A DNA stretch of 64,000 bases from Sympetrum striolatum (lineage: Eukaryota > Arthropoda > Insecta > Odonata > Libellulidae): positions 64,099,454 through 64,163,453 of the forward strand of contig OX388345.1 in NCBI GenBank assembly GCA_947579665.1, given 5' to 3'. A model generated the notes under the pieces. It was not told the origin of the DNA. It searched no databases and saw only the letters and a list, made by a program, of their open reading frames with translations. This document shows, one piece after another, positions 38,500-51,924 of the stretch. A program made the translations under genes and the position numbers. The first letter of the stretch is position 1. Every line of letters starts with the position of its first letter.

Positions 38500-39080
38500 C
38501 CACTTACGGGGGAAAATCCGAGGAATGAACGAACACCGGAAAGAAACGCAAGAACGTGGAATTAACGTCACAACCAATTCCTCCAACACGACGTCGTTTT
38601 ACAGCTCACGCAAATTCTCTTACGTCATTTTTCCTCGACGCCCGACTCCTTTACGCACGGTTTCGTTGCATCCACAGCCCTCTCCACTCTCCTTCCACAA
38701 AATCTCATAAATATTTCACATCCTGCAGCGGATACAAGGGTTCCCGGAAGGAGGTGAGGTTTTCGGGGAAGAGGGGGAGAAGATGGAGGAAACAGCGAAA
38801 CATGGAGCAGTGCTAGACGTGGCGGATGAGAAGTCGTGTTCTTCGATCTCCTTTGGGAAAACGGGTCATGGATGGAGTGATGGATGGAGGACGGGCCACG
38901 TGCCTCGACGGACGTCCGATTCGGGCCGCGCAGATTAGCCGCTCGCTCCGTTTGTAACCGAATGCGATAATTGTCGGACGGCGGGTGCCTAAGTGGCTGT
39001 GCGATAATCTTTTAGCGATCCGTGTGGGAGTGTGGGAACGTGTGCTAGGGTCGGTGGAAGCGAAAGAGTTAATCTAGGGG
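38500..39080. other. GC/CpG-rich island in the large intron
   Basis: CpG-dense (for example CGACGTCCGATTCGGGCCGCG near 38910). Overlapping plus-strand frames have no recognised product. A candidate intronic enhancer or alternative promoter by composition only. Confidence 0.35.
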
Positions 39081-42000
39081 TGAAATTCCACCGTTAAAGT
39101 CACTCATAAGCTACATATCGTCATATAGGTGCATGGTGCACATGGTTTTATATCAGTAGCAAAAGTCGCATTAAAATATCTTGCAAAGTAAATGAGAACC
39201 TAAATATATTTTAGTAAGGAAGTAATTTAGCGTGCTTTTACACTCTGAAGAGCTAAAAATCGTTTAAAATCCTCCATCATCATCTAATGGAAGAAATATC
39301 TATGGCCACCTAAAATAAGAGCGGAGGCATGTGCTTTACTTGAACTACGAATAGACAATATTTCATCGCCGTGAAAAATCCTCCATTTAATTCATATACA
39401 AAGACGATGTATTTGGGAAAGTTACATTCTGTAATCACATTTTTTTTAAATCTACCTATTTATAAGTTCATTCTTATTTATAGATTAAATTCAATGCGCT
39501 CTGTTTAGATGGTATAGAACGAAAAAACGAGATGACTTGTTAAAAAATAGATGCTAGTCATGAAATTATAGCTTATTTTAGGTATGATTGAGCAATGCAG
39601 GTTAACCTCATCATATATATGTTATCCTTCACAGATAAAAAATAAGACTGTTGATATAAAATAAATTACCCTTAGGCAGGAGTTATTTGCCAAGTAAGCG
39701 AATATTCAAAAGAGAATCCGTAGGCAAGATAGTGAACATAAGAATGGAATACTTTATTATTTAAATTGCATACCTGAATTCTGTTCCAAAAGTAATTTCC
39801 GTCCAGGTGCCAATAACTCGGTACTTTAGAAACCAATACTTTTTGACTGCATCGTTGTGTTGAATTGTTTCCCCTGTGAAGAAGAAAAATACATTCTTGA
39901 GTGGTAGAATCATAAGTCTTTACCGGCGAAACCCATAATAGAATTCAAACAAAACATGATCAATATATCTGAATATCAAATAAAATCTTACAAAGTGAAT
40001 TTCCATTCACTTTGCATTTACGTGATGGACTCGCAAACTATATTTAGTCAACAAAAAGTCGGTACAACCTACACAAAATTATATTACATACAAAGAACCA
40101 ATTTTGGCAGAATGAGGTTAACCATCTTCAGGAGGACAATATCTTCAAAATGATTATTAAAATTTTTACTATTCTATTCATACCATTGAAAATTTTCCAA
40201 TTTCTAAATCATTTAACGAAAACTTTTTGAATCTTATAGAATACGGTATCGTTTAGGTACTGTGAGCGTTGATAAGATTTATTTAACTTTATTAGATATC
40301 GTTGAACTTTGTAAGGAGCAGTTTATAAAATTGTCTTCGTAATTGTACGCATTGAGATAAGCCTTCTTATTTGAAGTTCAAGTATTAATATTAATATCAG
40401 AGCTTACTACGCTTTGCAATATGTCCTTCTTTTCGAAAGTTCACCATTTAAAAAGTCTCGCTTAAATTTGTCGTATAAAATACATCTGCAATCGAGTTAA
40501 GGATTTAAATCCTACAAAAAATAATTGAACATGGCTCACTAAAGAGGACTGCTGTATTTTGAATTATTAATATCATCCTGATAGATAGCAGAGTTTTAAA
40601 ACTTAATTAAATATTACTAGAGTGAAAGCAGTTTATTTACTTCGATCCAAACTTATATTTGGAATCTAGTAACCAACAAATCGGCAATGATTTAAGTTAA
40701 ATAAAAAAAATTCAATCTAATTTAATATTCTATACATTAAGCTACCACTTTTAATTTTGTGACAGTAATGGAATCTACCAATAAAACTTATATAGGAAAT
40801 TTTCATCAACTTGAAATGTTCCACTTCTTTGAGTTTCGCACAAGGTCAGAAAAGTGCTACATGAGATCTAAGAAACTTTCTCAAACATCCTTAGTATTAT
40901 AGTGTTAGATCATAAAGAAAATTTAGATTCTTTTCAATATCTTCTCCTGCTACTTCGTAGTTATACAAATTTCATTCAGGATATACAATTGAAATCTACC
41001 TATCGGAAATTCAGTCTAAAAACCTTTAAAATAATTTGATTTTGTATTATGAGAAACTAAATTTGAAAAATAACCCAGAAAAGAAATTGAATAGAAGATA
41101 GCACATATATCAAGATAAACCATGAAAACAGACGTACTAAGGAAGGATTGTTTACGAGAGAGAAAGAATGTTGAAGGGAATGAGCAAGGAAAAGAGTTCG
41201 AAGGAGAAGTGGTGATGGAGTGATGGGGGAGAGAGAGAAATTGAAGTGTCAGACTGAGTAAAGGAAAAGCATTTGCGTTGAAGGGAAGAGCTCTTACTCT
41301 GTTATACCAAACACACAAGCGTAAGAGAGAAATAGGGGTTACTAAAAGCCGTTTCTGCTAGAAATGTATCGAGAGATTGCAGGGATCTTAACTTGTCCAA
41401 ATATCACGACCCATACATCAATAAAGAGCTCGTCTGATTCCTTCGAATACATTTCCTCTATTTGTGACTTATCTTCATGAGACGAGAGTTGGCTCAAAAT
41501 CCTATTTATCACCCTCCTGTTGGGGAAAGGATCTTTCATTATGAATTTCGTACTATGGAAGATTCAATATTTATTACCTCTTTCTAGAATTTAATTTTAT
41601 TATACTTAATAAAGACAGCAAAAGATAAATAAGTAAAGATATTTTAAGTCAATAAAACTGATGAACTATAATTATTTCTGTTAATAAAATTAATTTGGAA
41701 GAGAAAGATGAAACGATTATGAGCATAATCCGTTTTGATCGCAAGAGTACTACTACTACAGTACTACTGAGTTATCAAATAGGATTTATTTTCAGTTGTA
41801 CTTCATCTATTTAAAATTCTATTTCTGATCGATTATTCACTGCCATAAGTGTACCGAAAAGAAACAATTTATCGCTAAAGATGTGTCATAGATGTTCAAT
41901 CATACTTCAATTTGTAATGGTTGGTCAATGAATCATTGCAGATGAGAATTGAAATATATACGAGAATGTATTTTAGCGTGTGCTGGAAAAATCTTAAAGA

Positions 42001-42224
42001 CACTTTCCAATAGCTTTTATTTTACAAATTTAAGAAACAATAAACATTGTAAAGGAATATTTCTTATCTAATTAGGTGAAAACGTCGCTGATAGAATCTT
42101 TTTAAGCTCAATATTACATTAGAGGACCATCAGGAAAGTGCTACCTACCGAAAGAAACTATTTTGGATTCACGCAAATGATAATAAAACTGAAAATAAGC
42201 TTGAGATGGAAAACGGGTATGAAA

Positions 42225-42352
42225 TCGGCCTGGCATGACCGGGATTTGAACCCAGATCTTTCACTTACCGAGCGTTAACTTTAAACATATAGTTATTTCA
42301 TTATTTTATGGCAATTTTTTTATGGCAATTTATTTATGGCAATTTTTCTAGG
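42225..42352 (-). repeat. tRNA-derived SINE relic next to a TTTTATGGCAATTT tandem repeat
   Basis: The minus strand carries a T-arm (CTGGG TTCAAAT CCCGG) with a consensus B-box GGGTTCAAATCCC (plus 42241-42253). The A-box side is cut short at about 42290. On that side are three copies of a 14-16 base unit (TTTTATGGCAATTT, 42304-42349). Confidence 0.7.
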
Positions 42353-42536
42353 CGTAAGTCATTAGGTACGATTTGGCATTTCATCCTTAACTTGAAAACA
42401 ACAAATTGAAAACTGATTTGACGTCATTTAGATGACTAATCACCGTAATTTACCACATATGTTTCATTAACACATGCATACAAGGATCAAAGACATAAAG
42501 TTGACGAATAACTACAAAAGAGTTCAACTTCATGGA

Positions 42537-42833
42537 CTATTCTACGGCATGATAATCTGTAACGATTCCATTCACTTTGGGAAATGACCAAGCAGTTCTT
42601 TGAATAATCAGTACCCTTGTGAAGGACGGTTTTGCGCATGACAGAATATTCTCTCGCCAATCCAATTCCGAAGGCCCTTCTCGCAAATGGACTTCATATT
42701 TGTTTAATTGATCGACAAAACTAACTGCGACGATCCTCTTTCCGATAACTCGCTCTATCCCGTCCCTCATCCACTCTATTTCCTTAGCACTCACTCGAAT
42801 ACGTTCATCGCTTATGAAATTTTCGTTTGCTAG
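42537..42833 (-). other. Minus-strand open frame with protein-like composition, unrecognised
   Basis: An open frame of about 98 codons between two stops, with no ATG at its head. It reads ...NFISDERIRVSAKEIEWMRD..., then ...FVDQLNKYEVHLREG..., and ends KVNGIVTDYHAVE. Charged and hydrophobic residues alternate as in folded proteins, and GC is above that of the flanks. No domain is recognised and no good acceptor lies upstream. It could be a relic of a retrocopy or of a mobile-element gene. Confidence 0.18.
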
Positions 42834-43504
42834 TTAATCATTTTTCGTTTCCTGAGTATGGATACATGGCCAGATTGCTCAACTTTTTCTCTATGAGTAT
42901 TTTTCCATTTCTTCGTATATAAATCCGATAGGAAATCCTAGTTGTGATTCGTATCACTAATCTACTCTAAAGTAATAAAAACCTTACGAGTAAATTTTAT
43001 GCTTCAAGAAGTAATCCGGAGATAAATCCGTTCGAAAGAAATGCGAGCTAACAATATCTCATACATTTTTTAAATGGAAAAAGTAACGAGGTACTTTTTC
43101 ATGACTTTGCTTAGCTTGAATTTAAATACACCCAGTTTTAAATATTCATTAAATATAACCTGCATCATGTTGGCTATGAAAATAATAAATTTTACTCAAT
43201 ACTTGAAACTGACCAAATCATTTCGTTGCATTTTGTATTCGATGGATTTTCGAATAGAATACATTTGGCACTGTTACTCTTCTGTATTTTCATGTACGGA
43301 GTTTCAACTTAAAAATTTTCCGAAGATTCAAACCACACGCTATCGCCAGGTACTGTTTTTACCTAACCCTAACTTTTGGTGAACAGAGTGCTGAAAAGCT
43401 TTGGTAATTGCTATGAATTTTCGTCTCAAGATTTAAAATTATTTCTAAAATTTTAGAGTGATTAGATAAAAGAGTTAAAATTCCAAATAATTCCCAAAAA
43501 GTAT

Positions 43505-43600
43505 TTCTAACAGATATGATAGAATTCGAACTTGTACATTGTTATTACTGATGAAGTGCTTATTCCATCTAATCAACGAAAGAGATTGGTACCATTAGTT
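43505..43600 (-). repeat. Possible tRNA-like SINE relic
   Basis: The minus strand has a B-box-like AAGTTCGAATTCT (plus 43521-43533) with a weak A-box-like stretch about 45 bases before it. No closed cloverleaf. Confidence 0.3.
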
Positions 43601-43984
43601 CATGCTATGAATTCTTTGTGATATACTAGTGATAGACTCCTTAACATTAAGAATGAAAACGACAAACTTTCTATGAACCTACCAATGAAATAACTAATTT
43701 AGCCAACTCAATGGAAATTACCAGTAATTCACATTATTTTATCAATTTTAGATTTTAAAATTCTATCACGATGTCAAACAAAGAACTTTAATTCTTAAAA
43801 TATAGTTTTGGTCGATCATTACACGGAAGTAATAAAAAATTGGTTAAAGATCCAAGTTGAATAACAAAAGAAAAGCTCTCCTATTTAATGATGTATCTTC
43901 ACGAGATACACCCACTATACCATTAAAAGTACATTTGAAAGTGGAAACCGGAAGAAACCGAAAATAATTCTCCTTAAATTGTTC

Positions 43985-44480
43985 ACTAAATCACGTAAGT
44001 TTTACAACAAAATAATCCCCCGGCAAGTCCTCATGCTTCAATTTGGCAGGGAATCGAAAATTTACCCAGTATACTTCGGCATCAAGCTCGCAACTTCACC
44101 GAAAAAGCTTCGACATGGCGGATATTCCTTTCGCGTATGCGCTGTAAACATTTCTAATCCTGGCGTTCCCTCTCGAAATTCCCTCACCGCACTGCCCAAA
44201 AATAACCAGTACGCTCATATTGCTCTCTGGCTTCTCCATCGACTTTTCTCCCTCGCGGGGTTGTATCCGTCGCACGCACCTCTCCCTTCGCCTTGCGTGC
44301 TCTTCCCCATTGCCAACCCTCGCCATCTCTCGAGGGAACACAGATAATAACGCTGTCTTTACTTAACACAAGTTTAGAGTATTTCTTTCCCGAAGAGCGC
44401 CCCGAAGAGGGGTGAGTTGGAAATGTAAGCGGGAAAGAGGAAAAGTCTATTACCGCACGCCCGTTGCTTTAAGGGAGCGA
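43985..44480. other. GC-richer island in the large intron
   Basis: A plus-strand frame of 122 codons overlaps minus-strand frames of 81 and 61 codons. No recognised product. Confidence 0.3.
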
Positions 44481-45129
44481 TTACTCTAACTTCCTCTCGG
44501 CTTTTGTTTTCAAATTATCTTCAGGAAACATTCCTTGTATCCTCCTTTCTTGCTTTAATGAAATATATTAAGAGGCGGCACCGCTTTGTGATTGGTGCTG
44601 AGAATCGTAATGGAATATTTTTTCACTTCCAGAAAACATGTGAGCAAGTCCTTATCTCATCCAAACATCGGCGATATTGATAATATAATATTTTGGATAC
44701 TTTATTAAAAACCATAAATATCTGCATCACAAAGAATTCATAGAAAATGAAGCTTTATAAAGAAGAGATCATAGGAGTAGTAAACAGTGATCAATTCACT
44801 TTGATTCCTTACACTATTCATCAGGGTATTTATTGACGTTTCCATTATTCTTTGTTTGTTTTCAAATACTGGTTGGAGGAAAATGTGTTTCTCGTGCATT
44901 GTTTCCTATTTATGGATCACGTTGATATGAAAGCTACTAAAGCATGAATGAGACTAACATAATGGCATTCATATTAACTGCCTTTCATATTAAACCATGA
45001 AAAATTTTATTCAAAAGAACGTAGCACTTCTCAAAGGTGGACTTGCTACACTACTTGAATTTGGCTCACAATCAGTGAGGAAAGCAAGAATATATTATTT
45101 CACACTTCATCTTGCATCGAGTGTATTAT

Positions 45130-45222
45130 TCTGTCTCTTAAACGTTTGGCTGCTAATGGTGGAGGGGATAAGGATCCATCCAGCATTAGAGTGAATGACA
45201 TTACAGCCAATGTCATTCATTC
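45130..45222 (-). repeat. SINE fragment, copy 2, with short perfect palindrome
   Basis: The minus strand of 45136-45170 matches the 3' part of the element at 23066-23160. Just beyond it, TGAATGACATT and AATGTCATTCA (45191-45219) form a perfect 11-bp inverted repeat with a loop of about 6 bases. Confidence 0.5.
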
Positions 45223-45949
45223 CTGTTCCATATTGAGATTTTCTACATTAATTTATTCGCAGTCTTCACAATGGGAAGACCAAAGAAATACATGACTTAA
45301 TCCATAGCAAATTAAGTTATACAACTTTCTCTTCGTGTTTGATGGCATTAGGTAAACATCTTGATAGGACTTATTAATTAATGAAATGCCTGCAATTCTC
45401 CTCTACTTAGAATAAATATATAATAGAATATATAATATAATAAATCTTAGAATACTATGGGGAAAGTCCTCTTTTGCTTCATTGAGCTCTAAGTTATAAC
45501 ATCAAAATTATTAATCAATCTTGTTACTCTCTGCTGGCTGGCTTATAGCGCACGAAATTACAACTGGCTTTTTGGTAAATATTGTACGTTTAAACATTTC
45601 CATTGTATTTTCTGCGTTGATTTATAGCTACTGTGATTCAAGGGTTTATGTGCTCGTATTATCATTTTACGATACGTTGTTTACACAGCTACCAAGTATA
45701 AGTACTATTTCTGAGTTATCATTTAGAATAGTAACAATGTGTGCTTTCGTCGCTGTTTTATAAATTTAACAGGAGCTGTAATATTTCAGTTTTATGAGAT
45801 AGAAATTAAAGACTAAAGATTGATGATCTCGTACAATAACAGTCATATTTAAAAGTCTTTGCTATGACTTAGAGAAAAAGTAAGCAAGCAAACATCACTG
45901 CGATAGAAACCCAGTCAGGAAAGAATCCAAAGTAGATCGCATCACGAAA

Positions 45950-46840
45950 ATAGCCACCACTCCATCGCGGGAGTGAAGGATGAGAGAGGAACGAGACGGA
46001 GAGGAAAAGTCAATGCATCCTCCAAGTGTTAGCCATCTTTCCCAGGCGCCCTCTCCGATCCCCACATCCAGCAGAGCGACACAAACACACATCAGTCCGA
46101 GAGATCCTTATCCTTTAAGGATAGGCACCCTGTCCCTCCCTGCCGTTCCCGGAAATCCCCTAAACCCTTCCCCATCCCGCGGGATCCTTCGAGGGTCCAC
46201 GGATGGGAGAGCCTCGGATGTACGTCCACAAACAGTCGGTGCGCGTGGAGAAGACTGGAAGAAAAGTGAGTCGGACGAAGAGGGGTGGGAGGGGAAGAAA
46301 GGGACGTGTGACTTCATAAATAATTTAAAGCTCCATTTTGGAACGGAAAGTGGATGAGAGAAGGAGGCGAAGGGTGATGTCGCAAGGGGTTTGGGAGACT
46401 CCGATTGCGTCGTTGTGGGTGTGCTAGGAGGCCATCGAAAGAGGAGACACTCTCTCAATCCCTCTCTGGCGGGGGGGCGTGCGTGGGTGATTTTTTGGGA
46501 GACAGCGAGCGACTTTGAGAAGTGTGCGGATAAAAGTATGCATGTAACAGCTTACGGGGGAGAAATGGAGGGCAAAGTGGAAGATGAAAGAGAAACGGAG
46601 TGGATGGATATGGCTTTGATCGAATGGAAGGATATGGTTCGCTCGTTTCTGAGCCTATACTCGCGATGGATACGCATTCTCTTCCGATCGCGCTGTCGAT
46701 ACGTCTTCAAAGATATCGCAGGAGCAATGAAAGATACGGCTCCTTGTCCCAGAGATGTGCCCAAGATCGGTCCAATTTTCCATGCCGACTGTCAAGAAAA
46801 AAATTTACGCCGAAAATCTACCTTACTATATTCATTAGAT
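45950..46840. other. GC-rich island in the large intron
   Basis: About 0.9 kb. Frames of 65-150 codons are open on both strands in several phases. The 150-codon plus frame (46391-46843) has no recognised motif and starts in a G-rich low-complexity patch. Probably non-coding. Confidence 0.35.
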
Positions 46841-47699
46841 TAATTAATTTCACTTAATATATAACATGAATATTATACAGCGGCGTATCAGGAAATTTAG
46901 GTGTCGTTTGGTTGCAAATAATCCAGTGGCCTTCTTTAAAATACGAAAGTTCAAGCTGGATACACAGAATTTTTGATTTCTTACCTTATATTTTTGGAGC
47001 TCGTATCCATCTTAATGTGATTATTTAGGACCCTTGAATTAATTCTAATCCATTTAATACTACCATAAAATCAAAATTACTTATTTCGTGTGAAAATTAA
47101 AGAATATGTTATACATTCAAATAAGTTTGAGACTTGTAAATCGTCTTGTCTTCATCTGACAGGTTTAGAAATAAAGAAATGCATGCAAATTAGTATTTCA
47201 ATTAGTTGATCAATATAAATGAATACTGAAATATACTATCAATCAAGACAGTTGCACAGTGCAACTGCAACCAAGGCATTTTGATTGTAAAAACCTCTTG
47301 CTAATATCGAATCAAAGTCTTTGAAAATTTATTTATCAATCCAGATAAATTGAGCTGTCTCGTCTTAGGGAAAATAGTAAAACTTTTCAAAGAATATATT
47401 TATTCCCATGATACTCATCAAAGAACATTCGGGAGTGAAAATACTGGGCACCAAAACTCTTTTTAATATTGAGAAACCTTAGTATCGTATTTTAATTCTA
47501 TTTCTGAATTTAAAGGTGCTTCTAAAGTCAAAGTGTGTTCATACATTCATGACTAACAGTAAGGTAGAATTTTATGAAAGCTATATTTATTCCATGTAAT
47601 CACTATGAGAGATATAAACAAATCAATAAATATAAATAAATAACGAGCTAGAAAAGGGACGAGGATGAAATAGCAAGGTAGGAATGATACCGCACGATT

Positions 47700-47846
47700 G
47701 CTGATAGCAATCACGTGGGATGGTGGAACGTGTGGAATATCCAGGTCCCGGTTCTATCAAATGTTTTGCTTTTTTGAATATTTCGCTTTTCCATTGCTTA
47801 TTCCAGCAAGATGGACATTAAAAAGTCCCTCACTCATCTAACCAAC
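47700..47846 (+). repeat. tRNA-derived SINE, nearly complete
   Basis: TGGTGGAACGTGTGG (47721-47735, A-box-like) and CCGGTTCTATC (47748-47758, B-box-like) are followed by about 50 bases of body and a tail, GACATTAAAAAGTCCCTCACTCATCTAACC, shared with 24662-24719 and more weakly with 18825-18883. This links the head and tail fragments scattered in the window into one family. Confidence 0.5.
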
Positions 47847-47929
47847 AAAACTACCAACGTGAAGCATTTGATTCGTAATCAGTCAATTGACAGGAAGTAC
47901 CAATTCATGGAACGCAAAATATAACCGCG

Positions 47930-48540
47930 TTTCCACAGTATGACTTTAGACCCCTCTCCGGCAATTCCACAAAGAGCAAACGCGAAACGTCGATAAATCA
48001 TTCGAGTTGCGAATCCCTTCGGTCAAAATTCAGCTCCATGATCTGCTCCCGCCCAATCGCCACCAATCAATTTCCGAATGAATCACCTGCTTCGTAGGAA
48101 AATCGTGCGCGTCTATGGCCAACGAATCAATAAACCCGAATGCACACCATCGCTCTTTCCCGGCGACGCTTCCCAACGAAACCACATGGCTCTTTGGACA
48201 ATTTTCATCTCGTGGATTATTATTATCTGTTAAAGAGGGCTAGGGATGGGAGAAGGTGAAGAGGGGAGTCACGCGAGAGAAGTGAATTCGTGGACAGAGA
48301 GAGTGATGAACGGGTTTGCACCGTTGGGGTCAGCGAGGAATAGGTGGGGAAGAAGGGAACAGCAACGCCCCTGTCCTCCTCTGTTAGTAGGCAAGGGTGG
48401 AAAAGTGTGGCTGGCGGGTGAATTTGAAGATCGCAGGTGTTTGTGGGGAAGAGGAGGGGGCGGTTGACTCACGGCCCCATATGTGCTTGGCCCACCTTAC
48501 GGCGCGCGACGGAAACATGACCGGGAGACTTTAAGGATTG
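47930..48540. other. GC/CpG-rich island in the large intron
   Basis: The first half has balanced composition, the second half is G/A-rich on the plus strand. Overlapping frames only. Confidence 0.3.
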
Positions 48541-49599
48541 TGGCTTTAATGACCTCTGGGAAGACAAAAGAATGTGGTGTCTATTACGTAACAATAAAAT
48601 CAACTCATCCATGGTGAAGAGACTAATGGAGTAACATTGCGTAGACAATAAGTTATTCATTTACAATCCTGCCTTGACTTGAAAGATCTGTCCTATACAT
48701 TTACTTGTAACCACGATTTCTTCTTTCTAATCTAAAATTAACGTAGTTTAGGAGAATTTCTGTAAGATTTGAGATTAGTTATGATTGAAATAGCCTTCCC
48801 ACGGACGGTTCATTCAATATTTAATATCCCATGTGCGAGCGAAAAGATCTGATTAGAGTAAAAACATCGGCTAGTATTCTAACCAAATTTCATTTAAGTG
48901 AGATGTTCCAAAGATTCTGTGATTAGATAAGCTGGAATAAAGGATCAACTAAAATTAAATTCATTCCGAATGTATAGCACAAAAGTTATATACAAGAATG
49001 CCTCTAATTTGGACACAGTCATCAAATCCATAAACCTCATTACCTTTCCCTATTATATCTCCACCAAGATACACGGTCACCGTGACATACATATATACCA
49101 ACGTGATAAACAATTCTTAACAGTTTTATAAGGAAATCAATGACGTTCCATATGCGAATTTGAAGTTTCATTCTAAAATATTTCTAATTTATTTTAATAA
49201 ACAAATCTTCTTCATTCCTGCGCCGGGAGTAAAAATTGATGAGATCATATGATAATATTTAAATTAAAATTAGATAATTAAAACAATTGGTTGAATATAA
49301 TTTATAAGAATATATGATCAGCTCAGATTCATTCGTATATTCTTGAATAGTTCAAACGGAGGAGAAATTGAACTTTAAAATATCTTTTCAAATTTTAAAA
49401 AGGAATTGACAGAAGACTTTTTCGAAAAATCAACTGTCTCCATACACCCAATTAATTTCACATACAATGTAGGAGGGTTCAATCATCTAAATTTATTTCC
49501 AGAATGAGAAGACATTATCAGTATCATTGGGCCTATGCAATATATAAGCTGAAATATAACAAAAGATATGAAAAGCGTAGGCAGAATAACTTTCGCTCT

Positions 49600-50160
49600 A
49601 TTATTTCTAAAGAACTAAGCTGTTTTTGGCAGGTGTGCACTTCCCGCGACCGCACACAGATAATACCTTCATTCGACGAATCGCCCATAAATTGACGAGA
49701 GCGAACCAACAACGAGAACAATCGCATCTTATTTTATTAAATTACTCACACGCATTTGCGTTACACACACACAGTCGAGCGCCATTAAATATATTAACGT
49801 TTATCTATCGCGTTCGTGCTATGACATTTTTCATCTGAATGTTTACCTTGGACGAGAAATTCGTAAATATCGCTCAAGTGGTCCTCCACAAAGGAAACTC
49901 GAGATGGGGGGAGCAGCACGCGCTGAACAACAAGAGAGCAGTGGCGATGGGGAGGGGGTGAATCGAGCGAATCGTGTTATCGACCACTTGTTCGGCAGAA
50001 TGAGTACTTCCGCCCCATACGCCCACCACATCCGGTGTCACTCTCTCATTCCACATCAATGCCTCCCGCACCCCCGGCGATTTTATTATACAATCCGCGA
50101 TTTCTTCCCCTCCTTTTCCCACGCCTTCGGCATGAACAAAGTTCTGGAAATCTTAACTCG
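49600..50160. other. Intermediate-GC segment in the large intron
   Basis: Overlapping frames (62-114 codons) on both strands, no recognised product. A short CA repeat is present at about 49764-49771. Confidence 0.3.
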
Positions 50161-50640
50161 AATTTTTTTTGGGAATCGGAATAAGATATACTCTCCAAAT
50201 GAGTCTTTAACGCCGACTTTGACTTGTTACAGGCATTCGATAGTATAGTCTGAGAGCGACAGTACCTTACGATAAAATCACCTCAACTAGAGCATAACTG
50301 TTCATTCTAATTGGACCTCAGAACTTTCATTCGGACCGAAAACGATTCTTCTTTCGCATAAATAACCATCTTAATCTATCTGCATTCCATTCTACCACGA
50401 TTTTTTTCGGGAATCGAAATAATATCTATTCTCCGCAATGAGTTTGTCTTCAAAGGCGACAACTATTAGTTCTAAAATATTCGATGGAATAATCAGGGAG
50501 CGACGTTACCTTACGAGAAATATACCATCTAGAGGTTGAGGTAATGTTTCTCGTAAGGTAACGTCGCTGTTAAATCTAATATGGACTGAAAACGATTCCT
50601 CTTCCGCAGAAGTGATCGTCTTAAATGATTCCTGTTTCCT
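50161..50640 (+). repeat. Tandem duplication, two diverged units of about 240 bp
   Basis: Units 50161-50398 and 50399-50640 align from TTTTTTTGGGAATCGGAATAA / TTTTTTCGGGAATCGAAATAA through AGCGAC..TACCTTACGA to CGAAAACGATTC(T/C)TCTT and TTCC. Divergence is moderate, so the duplication is old. The second unit carries the inverted repeat listed next. Confidence 0.85.
50499..50568. repeat. Perfect 22-bp inverted repeat, 26-nt spacer
   Basis: AGCGACGTTACCTTACGAGAAA (50499-50520) and its exact reverse complement (50547-50568). The spacer contains the reverse complement of the CACCTCAACTAGAG part of the first tandem unit, so the right side is an inverted copy of the ancestral local sequence. Confidence 0.93.
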
Positions 50641-51924
50641 TAAGCTGTGTACCGCGCTTTCACATGTGATTTCACTTTGAACATTTGTAGCAATAACAAA
50701 TGAACTTTGATGTGTTTAGAATTATTTTCATCTTTGATTCATCTATGTTGAAAAATAAAAACGTTCTGATTTTCGGTAATCATAGCAAGAATTTTGTATC
50801 ATACTGTGTAATTAGGTACTGTGAGATAAAACAGTAGAATCGATGACTAACCTAGACTATGCCTAAACGATTCAAAATATATATTTTACATAACAGCTAT
50901 TAACAGAGCAATGGGCTGAATTATGTCTACATTCCCCAACCACTCGTCGTCATCGTGACGCTAGTAAAGGATGCATGATGAATTTACATTTCATATCAAA
51001 CTTTTTACATGGTGGTTTAGTCGTTATCATTTTATTATTCAAGATTATCGAAAGTAAGTTAATTACCTCTTCTCTCTATAATACTTGAAACCGAAATTGC
51101 CAACTAGGTATATTTTCGATTAACTTTATTTTTCTCTTTTAGTATAAAATTTCAACCTGAAAACGAGTAGGTAAACCTTGAAGCTAAATAAAAGGGCTTT
51201 CAATAGAAAAGAATAGTTATTCATGTGACAACTAATTAGTCTTATTGTGATCCATGTAAATATATAATCGTAATTCTATAACAGAAACAGTTGAACTCTT
51301 TTCAGTTGATTTCACTTAAATGAATTCAAATTTAACAGCAAATATTTATAACAAAGCCTGAGATCATCTCAGTCATTATTATAATTTTTAGGTTTGCTAA
51401 ATAAAGCATTATCAAAGAAGTGATTGAAGGAACGCCGTGAAGAAGGTGCTCATTGAGCATAATAAAGTTGAATGAGATAGTACATGAGCTCGGAGTAAAT
51501 AAACTTGGTTACTTGGTAAACCTGGGTAGAACTAATAAAATAGAAAACCGGAGGGAATTAATCAACTAAACAACAGAACCGGTAAGAATAGAATACCATG
51601 ATAGTAATAACATTTGCGCTGACCAATACTCAGCCTGATGTAAACAGATTTTTGCGAATTGTAAGAAAATTATCAATCTGAAGCATTATTCCAAACAAAA
51701 CAAATATGATGTCAGAAAATCCGTATATTGGAATCTGGATTAGTTCTCCAAAAAATTCCAATTTGTGTAGTTACATTTTCATTAGACTCAAATAATTCCA
51801 TCCTCAATCGTCTTATAAATAGACATCTAATGGCTTAGCTTATTCCAAAATTTTCTGATTAGTAATTCATGGTATGTCCCTTTGAAATGTCCCCATCATA
51901 ACTCCTTACCCATGTAGATGGCTG

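Noticed and set aside
45980..46843. Frames of 125 and 150 codons as exons of a second gene
   Set aside because: Overlapping minus-strand frames are equally open, composition is low-complexity and no motif is visible.
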